This document shows, piece after piece, positions 27,095 to 36,209 of a stretch of DNA of 64,000 nucleotides. How positions within the stretch are numbered: the stretch's first letter is position 1; each line of letters begins with the position of its first letter. The notes beneath the pieces are model-generated. The model was not told the origin of the DNA, ran no database searches, and worked only from the letters and a program-made list of their open reading frames with translations. The stretch covers positions 804,329 through 868,328 of the forward strand of contig NZ_LJJC01000004.1 in assembly GCF_001420715.1 (NCBI RefSeq), read 5' to 3'. A program made the translations under genes and the position numbers. This DNA comes from Heyndrickxia shackletonii. GTDB lineage: Bacteria; Bacillota; Bacilli; Bacillales; Bacillaceae_C.

Positions 27095-28429
27095 GTGAAG
27101 GTAGTTGTGATTGGCGGTGGCCCAGGCGGATATACGGCTGCGCTGCGTGCAAGTGAATTAGGTGCCGAAGTGACGTTGATAGAAAAAGATAATTTAGGCG
27201 GTACTTGTTTAAATCAAGGATGCATTCCTACAAAAAGTTTACTGGAATCCTCTCATATATGGCATAAAAGCAAGACGATGTTTCCCGAAAATGTAATGGG
27301 AGGGGTACCATGGAATTCTATATTTTCTCGAAAAAACGAAGCGGTGCTGCAGTTAAGAAAAGGGGTAGAAAGACTTTTAAGAAAAGGAAAAATTAATGTT
27401 TTAGATGGAATTGCTTCCTTCACATGTGATAAGAAAGTTTTAGTAGAAGGAAAGGAAACTTATGAATTTGCGGCGGATGCAATTATTATTGCCACCGGAA
27501 GTCGTCCTGTTCTACCTAGGATCAAAGGGATTAATTCAGAAGGAGTATTCACAAGTGACGGACTACTAACCCAAAAAACTTTGCCAGAGAGTCTAGCAAT
27601 CATTGGCGGCGGTGTCATTGGGATTGAGTTTGCCACCATCTATACGGAGTTAGGGGTAAAAGTACATGTAGTAGAAGCGGCAAATCGGATCCTACCCAAT
27701 ATGGATAAGGATATTTCCTTCAATATTCAATCACATTTAGAAAAAAAGGGGGTTTCCTTCTGTCTTTCCCAAAAAATAAAAAAGCTTGAAAGAGAATCAA
27801 ATAGCGTGACCCTTAGGTTATCTGAATATGCCTCCATTCAAGCTGAAGTAGTGTTGGTTGCAGTTGGCAGAGAAGCAGTTGTAGATCAGCTCCATCTAGA
27901 AAGAGTTGGAGTTGTAAAAGAAGGGAATAAAGTAAAAGTAAACACCTTTCAACAAACTAATGTAAATGGAATATACGCCATTGGAGATTGTTCAAGTCCA
28001 ATTATGCTTGCTCATGTCGCAATGGCAGAAGGAAAAGTAGCAGCAGAACATGCACTTGGATTTGCCCCACATCCGATTCAATATGATTTAGTTCCGCAAT
28101 GTATTTATTCTCATCCAGAAGCAGCAATGGTCGGATTAACAAAAGAAGAAGCAGAAAAGAGAGGATTTCATGTGAACGAGGGATACTTTTCCCTAAGAGC
28201 AAGCGGAAGGGCATTGATTGAAGGGGAATCTACAGGATTCATAAAAGTGATATCGGATAAAAGATATGGACAAATTCTTGGAATTCATCTATTATGCCCA
28301 AATGCAACGGAAATCATCTCTCACGCAACTCTGGGTCTCTCATTAGAATCTACCATAGATGAAATAAAGAATATGGTATTTCCACACCCTTCTATTGTGG
28401 AAGGGATTCAGGAAGCTGTTTTTTCATAA
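27095..28429 (+). CDS. acoL: Dihydrolipoyl dehydrogenase E3
   Basis: 444 aa flavoprotein; GTG start one base after the E2 stop. FAD-binding GGGPGGYTAALRA, redox-active pair GGTCLNQGCIPTKS, NAD-binding GGGVIGIEFA, FAD motif YAIGDC, and the C-terminal HPSIVEGIQEA with the active-site His region. It reoxidises the E2 lipoyl groups and passes electrons to NAD. The last gene of the operon; a bidirectional hairpin follows. Confidence 0.93.
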   Translation: MKVVVIGGGPGGYTAALRASELGAEVTLIEKDNLGGTCLNQGCIPTKSLLESSHIWHKSKTMFPENVMGGVPWNSIFSRKNEAVLQLRKGVERLLRKGKINVLDGIASFTCDKKVLVEGKETYEFAADAIIIATGSRPVLPRIKGINSEGVFTSDGLLTQKTLPESLAIIGGGVIGIEFATIYTELGVKVHVVEAANRILPNMDKDISFNIQSHLEKKGVSFCLSQKIKKLERESNSVTLRLSEYASIQAEVVLVAVGREAVVDQLHLERVGVVKEGNKVKVNTFQQTNVNGIYAIGDCSSPIMLAHVAMAEGKVAAEHALGFAPHPIQYDLVPQCIYSHPEAAMVGLTKEEAEKRGFHVNEGYFSLRASGRALIEGESTGFIKVISDKRYGQILGIHLLCPNATEIISHATLGLSLESTIDEIKNMVFPHPSIVEGIQEAVFS

Positions 28430-28434
28430 ATAGA

Positions 28435-28466
28435 AAATGGCCCAATGCCGATAGCAGGGGCCATTT
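28435..28466. terminator. Bidirectional terminator between convergent operons
   Basis: AAATGGCCC / GGGCCATTT stem between acoL (plus) and the BASS gene (minus); A/T tracts lie on both flanks, so it can serve both strands. Confidence 0.75.
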
Positions 28467-28473
28467 CTTTGAA

Positions 28474-29457
28474 TTAACTTACCTTTAACTTGTTTTTTCT
28501 ATGAGAATGAAATAGGTTTTTCCATTTTGAATGAGCGGGTTCCCATAATATAGCGATTAAAGCTCCCAATGATGTATTGACGATCATATTGGTCACAGCA
28601 GGTACGGCAGCTATAGGACTAATGCTCACCATTGCAAGCAGGGCTGCCAATGCCGTATTGCATATGCCAAATTCATAGACCATGGAACGTCTTTCCGGCT
28701 CTTCCATTTTAAATAGGGCACTATAGAGATAACCAAGAATCATCGGAATGGTGATTTGTAAAAAGACACATAAAAATAACTTGGGTAATTGATTCATATT
28801 ATCGTGGAGCATATTATGAGCATTTGAAACGACGGACAAGTCTACAATCAGCAATGCGATTGAGGATAAAACTGGAATGATGCTCCGAATAGCAGTGATT
28901 TTTTCTTGGAACTTCCATTGAACCAACAGTCCTAGTGAAATGGGCAACAATACAACATATACCATTTTTAAAACAAGAGGTGTAATGGCAACGTACACTA
29001 CACTCCCTACTGCCGCTTTCATAATGACGGGAGTGAAGAACGGACTGACAAATGTATCTAAGGAAGACATCATGACACTTAGTGCAACATTTCCATTTGC
29101 CATCATTGAATATAGGTTAGCAGAGGTTCCACTTGGAACGGAGCCGGCAAGAATAACGCCAGCCTTAAGATCATTCTGATGACTAAAAAAAAGACAGGCA
29201 AGGAAAAAAGAAATTCCAGTAGTGACTATCCATTTCCCAATGACACCGATAATGGCATTCTTAGGATGTGTCATAATCCGCTTCAGGCTATCTCTTGATA
29301 AGGTGAGTCCCATGATAAAGAGGATAAAAGCTAGGGCAAATGAAGTCCAATTTTTTATCCCAGTAAACCATTCGGGAAATGTATACCCAATATAAGCACA
29401 ACAAATTATCCAAAGCGGCAGAAACCTCGTAATCAAAATTTGCAAAAAACGTATCAT
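28474..29457 (-). CDS. Bile acid:sodium symporter (BASS) family transporter
   Basis: 327 aa, about nine membrane helices. Family features: FALAFILFIMGLTLS, AGSVPSGTSANLYSMMANGN (the substrate/sodium region) and EFGICNTALAALLA. Bacterial BASS proteins carry carboxylates such as pyruvate or ketopantoate as well as bile acids. Last gene of a minus-strand set with an SDR and a threonine dehydrogenase-like enzyme, 19 bp from the SDR; it probably imports or exports an acid made or used by them. Confidence 0.87.
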   Translation of the reverse strand: MIRFLQILITRFLPLWIICCAYIGYTFPEWFTGIKNWTSFALAFILFIMGLTLSRDSLKRIMTHPKNAIIGVIGKWIVTTGISFFLACLFFSHQNDLKAGVILAGSVPSGTSANLYSMMANGNVALSVMMSSLDTFVSPFFTPVIMKAAVGSVVYVAITPLVLKMVYVVLLPISLGLLVQWKFQEKITAIRSIIPVLSSIALLIVDLSVVSNAHNMLHDNMNQLPKLFLCVFLQITIPMILGYLYSALFKMEEPERRSMVYEFGICNTALAALLAMVSISPIAAVPAVTNMIVNTSLGALIAILWEPAHSKWKNLFHSHRKNKLKVS

Positions 29458-29476
29458 ACATGAAAAGCTCCTATCC

Positions 29477-30244
29477 CTATTTGACTGTTAATCCACCACA
29501 CACATTAAGTGCTTGCCCTGTAATATAAGAGGCATCCTCAGAGGCAAGAAATCCCACTGTTTTTGCAACATCTTCTGGTGAACTGATACGACCAAGCGGA
29601 ATGTCTCCTAAGTAATTTTTCATCGATTCCTCTGGTGTAACACTGGCAAGGTCACTCATATCCACAGCCATTTTTGCAAGAAGATCCGTTTCCATTGCAC
29701 CAGGGCATACGGCATTTACTCTAATTTTCCGGGGAGCAAGGACAATAGAGGCTGTTTTGGTCAAACTGATTATTCCAGCTTTTGATGCTGCATAAGCTAC
29801 CGATAGTGGACGAGGACTACTTGCAGCAATAGAGGAAATATTAATGATAGATCCTCCATTAGAGATATATGGAGCTACTGATTGAATCATAAAGAAGGCT
29901 GCTTTCAAATTAATATTCATCACAAAATCCCAATCTTTTTCCGTCACGGTTTCAACTGGTTTAACGAAATTAACACCCGCATTATTGACTAGTACATGAA
30001 AATCTCCAAAGTCTTCATGAATTTTTGTTACAATCCGACTGATATCTTCTGTGAAGCTCAAATCTAGGTTTATCCCGTGGGCATCTTTTCCTTCATTAAC
30101 AAGTTTGTTAGTGGCCACTTGGAGCTGCTCCTCATTTCGGTCTAACAAAATAACCTTGTACCCGGATGAGGATAGTACATCTGTAATGGCAAAACCAAGT
30201 CCTTGTGCAGCTCCTGTGATCAATGCAATTTTGTTACGATTCAA
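29477..30244 (-). CDS. Short-chain dehydrogenase/reductase
   Basis: 255 aa, classical SDR: TGAAQGLG cofactor motif, NNAG, catalytic Ser in INISSIAAS, YAASK and the ASYITGQALNVCGG C-terminus. Starts with TTG after GAGGAGG. It lies 27 bp after the threonine dehydrogenase-like gene and 19 bp before the BASS transporter in one likely operon. Asp35-like residue (LLDRNEEQ) favours NAD(H). The substrate is probably a hydroxy acid or polyol. Confidence 0.87.
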   Translation of the reverse strand: MNRNKIALITGAAQGLGFAITDVLSSSGYKVILLDRNEEQLQVATNKLVNEGKDAHGINLDLSFTEDISRIVTKIHEDFGDFHVLVNNAGVNFVKPVETVTEKDWDFVMNINLKAAFFMIQSVAPYISNGGSIINISSIAASSPRPLSVAYAASKAGIISLTKTASIVLAPRKIRVNAVCPGAMETDLLAKMAVDMSDLASVTPEESMKNYLGDIPLGRISSPEDVAKTVGFLASEDASYITGQALNVCGGLTVK

Positions 30245-30271
30245 TTGAAAAACCTCCTCGATATACTATTT

Positions 30272-31294
30272 TTAAGGTGTTAGGAGAACTTTTACCCCTT
30301 CTCCACTATGGGAAATTTGAAAAGCTTCTTTATAGTCCTCTAGTGGTAAGTGGTGAGTTAAGGCAGGCTGTATGTTGAGCTTTTTACTCGAAATTAAGTC
30401 TTCCATCAAGTCCCAAGTGCTCCACATTCTTCGTCCATGTATTCCATAAAGAGTTGCCTCTTTAAAAACAAGATCATTTGATAGATTAAGAGAAACATTG
30501 CCAGGAAATAGACCTGCTAGTACGACCTGCCCACCCTTTCGCAAATGAGGCAGTGCTTCTTGAAGTGCCCGTTCATTCCCGGTGGTCTCTATGATGACAT
30601 CTGGAATATTAGTGCCAGTTAATACATCGGTACTCTTTGATGTAAGGGGATTCCACGCTGTAACATCCGCGCATTCAGAAGCTATCTTCAAGCGATTTGG
30701 CTGGATGTCGCTAATTGAAACGGATTCCGCTCCAAGTGCCATACAAGAACATGCTGAAAATATTCCAATAGGACCGGCTCCGAGAACAGCCACTCGTTTC
30801 CCTGTAATATCCGCTTTCTGAGCAGCATGAACCCCTACTCCTAATGGTTCTAATACAGAGGCAATTTCATCCGGAATACTGGAAGGGATTTTTCTGACGC
30901 AAATCGCCGGAACTGTTGCATATTCTGCAAAACAACCGTTTGTTTGCAAGCCAAATAATTGTAGGTTCTCACAAATATGGGGCTTCCCACTCAAACAAAG
31001 CTGACAATGACCACATGGGATGTGTGTCTCGACGCTTACACGGTCTCCCTTCGATAAAGAGGTAACTTTTCTTCCAATATCCACTACTTCTCCAACACAT
31101 TCATGTCCCATAATTCCTGGAATCTGGATGTTTGCATTAGCAGCCCAAGGGTTCCAGTCATAAATATGCAAGTCAGTACCGCAAATCGCTGCTATTTTAA
31201 TAGAAAGCAATACTTCATTATCCTTAGGGATGGGAATTTCCCTATGTTGTATGGTGGCACCAGGGCCAGGATTAACTTTTGCAAGTGCACGCAT
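30272..31294 (-). CDS. Zinc-dependent dehydrogenase, L-threonine 3-dehydrogenase-like
   Basis: 340 aa medium-chain dehydrogenase. Catalytic zinc Cys in ICGTDLHIYDWN and GHE; structural zinc Cys set in CGHCQLCLSGKPHIC; Rossmann motif GAGPIG. The phrases ETHIPCGHC and GIHGRRMWSTW are typical of Tdh. No kbl (2-amino-3-ketobutyrate CoA ligase) is next to it, so it may act on another beta-hydroxy substrate. The first gene of its minus-strand operon; AGGAGGTGATAGG precedes the ATG. Confidence 0.82.
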   Translation of the reverse strand: MRALAKVNPGPGATIQHREIPIPKDNEVLLSIKIAAICGTDLHIYDWNPWAANANIQIPGIMGHECVGEVVDIGRKVTSLSKGDRVSVETHIPCGHCQLCLSGKPHICENLQLFGLQTNGCFAEYATVPAICVRKIPSSIPDEIASVLEPLGVGVHAAQKADITGKRVAVLGAGPIGIFSACSCMALGAESVSISDIQPNRLKIASECADVTAWNPLTSKSTDVLTGTNIPDVIIETTGNERALQEALPHLRKGGQVVLAGLFPGNVSLNLSNDLVFKEATLYGIHGRRMWSTWDLMEDLISSKKLNIQPALTHHLPLEDYKEAFQISHSGEGVKVLLTP

Positions 31295-31553
31295 CCTATC
31301 ACCTCCTGTTTATATAATTCAAATTATTATGTTATCTCAAAGGAATGTCCAATACCAATTTATATATTGGATATAGGGAAAAGCTCGCTTGCTGCATAAA
31401 GGGATAATTCATTACTAATTCGTATAATAGGAAGGTTGTTTTAAAAATAATTAATCTAGGATGAGCAACCCGACATCATTTCTCATAATTGCATTCCATT
31501 AGGATGTATGCTATGACTGAATTAGAATTTATAAGATATGGGTGGAAAAGATA
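31295..31553. other. Promoter region of the Tdh-like operon
   Basis: A/T-rich stretch with no gene. It must hold the minus-strand promoter for 31294. A short inverted repeat is seen around 31356-31376 (CCAATxxx...TTGG). No exact sigma-54 -24/-12 motif was found by eye, although a fragment of a sigma-54-type regulator lies next to it. Confidence 0.4.
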
Positions 31554-31706
31554 ATGAAAGTAAAAGTGCTGTTCATCGCTCCTTATGAAGCAATGGTGAA
31601 TTTAGTAGAAGAGTGTAGCGAAAAAGAAAGGGAGTTGGATGTTCAAATTAAGATTGGGAATCTTCAAGAAGGGGTTGGCAGTATTCTATTATATAATTTT
31701 AGTTAA
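31554..31706 (+). pseudogene. Truncated PrpR_N-domain regulator remnant
   Basis: 50 aa (MKVKVLFIAPYEAMVNLVEE and on to a TAA) that matches the start of the PrpR N-terminal sensor domain found in sigma-54-dependent activators, ending after NLQEGVG and then three to eight unrelated residues. The usual 500-plus aa body (sensor, AAA, HTH) is missing and the next gene begins 29 bp later. GGTGGAAAAG precedes the ATG. Reads as the stub left after a deletion. Confidence 0.7.
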
Positions 31707-31734
31707 GAATTTTATTAAAAAAGAGGGATAGGAT

Positions 31735-32562
31735 ATGGCATATTGCAAAGTTCGTCAAGCAGAAATACACTATGAAGAATTTGGGGAAGGGAAACCAATT
31801 ATTATGATACACGGTTATACACCCGACCATCGATTAATGACTGGATGTATGGAACCTATATTTACAAAGAGAGATGGATGGAGACGTATTTATATTGATC
31901 TGCCAGGTATGGGTTTAACAAAAAATTATCATGTCATAAGTAGTTCTGATGAAATGTTGGATGCTGTTTTAGAATTTATTCAAACGATAATTCCTAATCA
32001 AGAGTACATAATCGCAGGAGAATCATATGGTGGTTACTTAGCTAGGGGCGTTATTCAAAAGCAAAAAGAAAAGGTACTAGGTGCAGCATTTATTTGTCCT
32101 GTTATCATTCCTTTTTCAGAAGGAAGAACAGTTGAGAAACATAAAATATTGAAAACAGATGAAAGATTTATTGAAAAATTATCAAAGGAAGAATTAGAGG
32201 ATTTTAGAAATAATAATGTTGTGCTTGATGAATACACTTGGTTAAGATACAACCAAGAGATTTTAAGTGGCTGTAAAATTGGAGATGAAAAGTTTTTAGA
32301 TAAGGTTAAGAATAAATATGGATTTACTTTTGAGATTGATCAATCTGTTTTTAATAAACCTAGTGTATTCCTTTTAGGAAGACAAGACTCCTCAGTTGGA
32401 TACAAAGATGCACTTGGTTTATTAAACAAGTATCCACGAGGTACATTTGCTATATTGGATAGAGCTGGTCACAATTTGCAAATTGAACAACCACACCTTT
32501 TTAATCATTTAGTAAATGAATGGTTGGATCGAATGGAAGAGTCTATTAATCATAATTTATGA
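31735..32562 (+). CDS. Alpha/beta hydrolase
   Basis: 275 aa. Oxyanion region MIHGYTPD, nucleophile Ser97 in AGESYGGY, acid Asp in LGRQDSS and His in RAGHNLQIEQP. A helical cap lies between (about 120-200). Ester, lactone or C-C bond hydrolase; the substrate is unknown. It has A/T-rich codon use compared with the neighbours and is flanked by a regulator stub, so it may be a recent arrival. RBS AGAGGGATAGG. Confidence 0.85.
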   Translation: MAYCKVRQAEIHYEEFGEGKPIIMIHGYTPDHRLMTGCMEPIFTKRDGWRRIYIDLPGMGLTKNYHVISSSDEMLDAVLEFIQTIIPNQEYIIAGESYGGYLARGVIQKQKEKVLGAAFICPVIIPFSEGRTVEKHKILKTDERFIEKLSKEELEDFRNNNVVLDEYTWLRYNQEILSGCKIGDEKFLDKVKNKYGFTFEIDQSVFNKPSVFLLGRQDSSVGYKDALGLLNKYPRGTFAILDRAGHNLQIEQPHLFNHLVNEWLDRMEESINHNL

Positions 32563-32761
32563 TATGCGATAAGATTGTGAAATAATTTACTAAAGCATAA
32601 GCCATGTCACCTAACGACAATTATCTAACTATAAATATTTGAATAAAAAAGAGCATGCCATTAACCCAAAAAATATATTTTCACAATAAAAATAAAATTG
32701 ACTTTTCTGAAACTATTGTGTATCCTATACAAATAGGATGTAAATTTAATTTCATATTGTA

Positions 32762-32872
32762 TCTCTTATAAAGAGTAGTGGAGGGACTGGCCCTATGAAG
32801 CTCGGCAACCTTTCATGTTTAACATGAATTGGTGCTAAATCCTGCAAAACATTAGTTTTGAAAGATAAGAGA
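32762..32872 (+). ncRNA. SAM-I (S-box) riboswitch
   Basis: P1 arms TCTCTTAT (32762-32769) and ATAAGAGA (32865-32872). Conserved cores are present: AGTGGAGGGACTGGCCC (typical GAGGGA then GGCCC), AGCTCGGCAACC, and TTGGTGCTAAATCCTGCAA. AGAGAGG (32868-32874) at the P1 3' arm can pair instead with CCTCTCT (32899-32905), an antiterminator, giving SAM-dependent termination. It leads the SDR-metT-luxS operon. Confidence 0.93.
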
Positions 32873-32894
32873 GGACGTACCTACTTGTTAATCC

Positions 32895-32930
32895 AAGGCC
32901 TCTCTATTTATGAGCGGCCTTTTCTTTTTG
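32895..32930 (+). terminator. Riboswitch-controlled terminator
   Basis: AAGGCC pairs with GGCCTT (32916-32921), inner CTC/GAG, then TTTTCTTTTT. The left arm overlaps the antiterminator partner of the S-box. Confidence 0.88.
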
Positions 32931-33078
32931 ACTTTTGGATTAATGATGCTCCTTTTTACTAATTCCTTCTTCATTAAATAAGGCATATCGTCTATAAAAA
33001 GAAGGTACAAAAACAAAATTTAACCACATTTTAATCCGATTATTCCAATATGTTTAATGCTTTTAAAGGAGAATTATT

Positions 33079-33843
33079 ATGTATTGTATGGACCTAACTG
33101 GGAAAGTAGCCATTGTAACTGGCGGAGCACAAGGAATCGGTAAAGCAATTGTCGATGCTCTTTTAGACTGTGGAGCAAAGGTAGCAGCAATCGATATAAA
33201 CGTTGACCCACAACAAACAACTAATCATTTGCTCTATCTTCAGGCGAATGTTGCAAAAAGTGAACAAGTCGAAGAAATGGTGCAAACGGTGACCAAAACT
33301 TTTGGAAGGGTAGATATTTTAGTTAATAATGCCGGAGTTTCTTCCTTGGATTATGCCGTCGATATTAAAGCGAGTGATTGGGATCGTGTAATGGATGTGA
33401 ATGCAAAGGGAGTTTACTTATGCAGTCAAGCCGTCGCACGTTACTTAAAAGAACAAGGTGAAGGAGGAAAAATTATTAATATTTCTTCGCAAGCAGGTAA
33501 AAATGGCTATCGATTAATGGGGAGCTATGTAGCTTCTAAACATGCTGTATTAGGTTTTACAAAGGTTATGGCCATCGAATTAGCAAAAGATCAAATAAAT
33601 GTTAACGCCGTATGTCCTGGAATCGTTGAAACAGATATGAAAAGAAATGAAAGAGTTATAGGAGGTAAGTTGAGAGGATTAAATGCAGAAGCTATTAAAG
33701 ATGAGGATATTTCACAAGTACCATTAGGAAGAACAGCAACACCTCAAGATATTGCCAATGTCGTTGTTTTCCTAGCATCAAAATACTCCGATTATATGAC
33801 AGGCCAAGGGATTAATGTAACAGGTGGTATGACAATGCACTAA
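33079..33843 (+). CDS. SDR oxidoreductase in the S-box operon
   Basis: 254 aa classical SDR: TGGAQGIG, NNAG, INISSQAG, YVASK, and GQGINVTGG near the end; AIDIN after beta-2 suggests NAD(H). First gene under the SAM riboswitch, 27 bp ahead of a MetT-like transporter and followed by luxS. Its role in methionine or SAM turnover is unknown: possible substrates are products of the luxS reaction or a methionine-derived hydroxy/keto acid. Good RBS AAAGGAG. Confidence 0.87.
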   Translation: MYCMDLTGKVAIVTGGAQGIGKAIVDALLDCGAKVAAIDINVDPQQTTNHLLYLQANVAKSEQVEEMVQTVTKTFGRVDILVNNAGVSSLDYAVDIKASDWDRVMDVNAKGVYLCSQAVARYLKEQGEGGKIINISSQAGKNGYRLMGSYVASKHAVLGFTKVMAIELAKDQINVNAVCPGIVETDMKRNERVIGGKLRGLNAEAIKDEDISQVPLGRTATPQDIANVVVFLASKYSDYMTGQGINVTGGMTMH

Positions 33844-33869
33844 TGATCCATAAACTGGAGGGAATAGAA

Positions 33870-35222
33870 ATGCCTACTATACAAAAAGAAAATAAAGGAA
33901 GTGCACTTGCACTTGTCCCCTTGCTAATCTTTGTATTGCTTTTTATCGGTACAGGGCTACTTTCAAAAGACTTTTCAAAAATGCCATTAAGTGTCGCGAT
34001 TATTGTTGCAGGTGCGATTGCACTTTTAATGAATAGGAAAGAGACGTTATCGAAAAAGGTTGATATCTTTTGTAAAGGGGCTGGGCACCCAAATATTATC
34101 TTAATGGTAATAATCTTTATTTTGGCCGGAGCTTTTGCAGGTGTTGCTAAGGAAATGGGTGCTGTAGAATCAACGGTTAATCTTGGATTGTCCTTTCTTC
34201 CCGCAAATTTATTAATGGTGGGACTATTTGTTATCGCCTGCTTTATTTCCACCTCGATGGGAACCTCAATGGGCACAGTTGTTGCACTTGCTCCTATTGG
34301 GATAGGAATTGCAGGACAAACAGATATTTCGATGGCATTGGCGATGGCTACTGTTATTGGAGGAGCAATGTTTGGTGATAACCTATCAATGATTTCAGAT
34401 ACAACGATTGCAGCAGTAAGAACTCAAAACACGCAAATGAAGGACAAATTCAAAGTCAATTTCTTTATTGTGCTGCCTGGGGCCATTCTAACTGCAATCA
34501 TTCTTGGAATTATCACACTTGGTAATCATGCAAATATAGGTGGGGAACATCCTTATGAAATCATTAAGGTTCTTCCTTATGTTGCTGTCCTTATAGCAGC
34601 TCTTGTAGGAGTGAATGTTTTAATCGTATTACTTGGAGGAACGATATTTGCTGGCATAATTGGTATGGCCTATGGATCTTATGATTTGCTCGGCTTTTTG
34701 CAAACCGTTGCCAAAGGTGTCATGAGTATGGAGGATCTTGCCATTGTAGCTATTATGATAGGCGGGGTAGTTGAACTTATTAAATATAATAGCGGAATTG
34801 ATTTTCTATTAAATTTCGTAACTAGTAAAATTAAATCTAAAAAGGGTGCTGAATTTGGGATTGCAGGCTTGGTTAGTGTGGCTGATATTGCGACGGCTAA
34901 TAATACGATTTCCATTGTCATTACAGGCCCTTTAGCGAAAAATATTGCAGATGAATACCATATCGATTTAAGAAAGTCAGCTAGTATACTCGATCTGTTC
35001 TCCAGCTGCTGGCAAGGGATAGTTCCATATGGTGGGCAGTTGCTAGCTGCAGCAGGTTTAGCTTCCATCTCACCTGTTAGCATTATTCCTTACTCATTCT
35101 ATCCAATATTAATGGGGATTTGTGGGATAGTAGCCATTTTAATTGGATATCCAAAGCTACAAAGCAAAGAAAAAGGAATAAATAGTAAGGCAAATCCTTC
35201 TTTAGAAGAAAAATCTTTATGA
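33870..35222 (+). CDS. NhaC-superfamily transporter, MetT-like
   Basis: 450 aa from the ATG spaced after CTGGAGGG. About 11 membrane segments; NhaC family features are GGAMFGDNLSMISDTTIAA and DIATANNTISIV. NhaC-superfamily transporters under S-box control have been predicted to carry methionine and named MetT; the riboswitch here supports that. An Na+/H+ antiporter with another small organic substrate is possible. Between the SDR and luxS in one operon. Confidence 0.83.
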   Translation: MPTIQKENKGSALALVPLLIFVLLFIGTGLLSKDFSKMPLSVAIIVAGAIALLMNRKETLSKKVDIFCKGAGHPNIILMVIIFILAGAFAGVAKEMGAVESTVNLGLSFLPANLLMVGLFVIACFISTSMGTSMGTVVALAPIGIGIAGQTDISMALAMATVIGGAMFGDNLSMISDTTIAAVRTQNTQMKDKFKVNFFIVLPGAILTAIILGIITLGNHANIGGEHPYEIIKVLPYVAVLIAALVGVNVLIVLLGGTIFAGIIGMAYGSYDLLGFLQTVAKGVMSMEDLAIVAIMIGGVVELIKYNSGIDFLLNFVTSKIKSKKGAEFGIAGLVSVADIATANNTISIVITGPLAKNIADEYHIDLRKSASILDLFSSCWQGIVPYGGQLLAAAGLASISPVSIIPYSFYPILMGICGIVAILIGYPKLQSKEKGINSKANPSLEEKSL

Positions 35223-35292
35223 TAGTTAATAGGAGAGAAAATTTTTGTTTCTAAGTTTCAGGCAAAAAAAGATTATTTAGGAGTGAAATCAA

Positions 35293-35766
35293 ATGGTACA
35301 AAAAATGAATGTAGAAAGCTTTAATCTCGATCATACGAAAGTAAAAGCACCTTATGTCCGATTAGCTGGCGTCACTCACGGGAAAAATGGAGATGTTATT
35401 CATAAGTATGATATTCGAGTAAAACAGCCCAATAAAGAGCATATGAAAATGCCTGCTCTTCATTCCCTTGAACATTTACTTGCAGAAAATGTCCGCAATC
35501 ATCTTGATCATGTTGTCGACTTAAGCCCTATGGGTTGTCAAACTGGCTTTTATTTAGCCGTCCTTAACCATGATGATTATGATGGAATTCTGGTTGCACT
35601 GGAAAAAACATTGAATGACGTATTAGCTGCTAAAGAAGTTCCGGCTTGCAATGAAGTACAATGCGGTTGGGCTGCAAGTCACAGCCTTGAAGGGGCGCAG
35701 GAGCTTGCTCGTGAATTGCTTGCTAAAAAAGAAGAATGGAAAGATATTTTTGTAGATGGAGAATGA
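35293..35766 (+). CDS. luxS: S-ribosylhomocysteine lyase LuxS
   Basis: 157 aa, standard length. Metal ligands in HSLEHLLAE (two His) and [11 protein letters not shown] (Cys); catalytic Cys in MGCQTGFY. It splits S-ribosylhomocysteine into homocysteine and DPD, the autoinducer-2 precursor, in the activated-methyl cycle. The ATG follows AGGAGTG. It is 70 bp after metT and belongs to the SAM-riboswitch operon; a terminator follows at 35886. Confidence 0.95.
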   Translation: MVQKMNVESFNLDHTKVKAPYVRLAGVTHGKNGDVIHKYDIRVKQPNKEHMKMPALHSLEHLLAENVRNHLDHVVDLSPMGCQTGFYLAVLNHDDYDGILVALEKTLNDVLAAKEVPACNEVQCGWAASHSLEGAQELARELLAKKEEWKDIFVDGE

Positions 35767-35885
35767 AAATTAAGTTGCTTGTTTAATCTTACGGGGGGGA
35801 AGTACCAGCAATAAGGAATAAAATTAGAAAATGTAAAGGGTTCTCTATTGCATTGGTATAAATACACAACTGTACGTTAGGGCTA

Positions 35886-35918
35886 GGGCGAACATTTGAA
35901 AGGTGTTCGCTCTTTTTT
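35886..35918 (+). terminator. Terminator after luxS
   Basis: GGGCGAACA / TGTTCGCTC stem (one G-U) followed by TTTTTT. Confidence 0.88.
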
Positions 35919-35935
35919 AAATTATATTTAAAAAA

Positions 35936-36088
35936 GTGGATGGACTTGGTTTAGATAAAGACGAACTTGAAAAACTAATGCACAAGTCTGAATTATTCTT
36001 TGATGAAGGATATGTATTTGAGCGTATAAATTTAGCCAATATAGTGGCTTTAGAAAGATTGAAAAAAGCAAAAGATACAGACTCTTAG
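35936..36088 (+). pseudogene. Orphan 50-aa frame, possible gene fragment
   Basis: A protein-like frame (LGLDKDELEKLMHKSELFFD and FERINLANIVALERLKKA) from a GTG to a TAG. It has good amphipathic helix content but no ribosome binding site; it starts just behind the luxS terminator. This looks like the C-terminal remnant of a helical protein, but I recognise no family. The remaining 36089-36209 holds only the leader of the next gene. Confidence 0.3.
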
Positions 36089-36209
36089 AACCTGATCTGG
36101 TTTGTACACATGGATGGTGAGTATAGGAGAAGTAAAGGAGGACAAAATTATACGGTAGGTCAAATACAATAAAAATGTCGTACGGGATTTTTACAAGGAG
36201 AAAGCTTAG

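Noticed and set aside
31295-31553. Sigma-54 promoter for the Tdh-like operon
   Set aside because: Looked for GG-N10-GC type sites because of the PrpR_N remnant; none convincing by eye.
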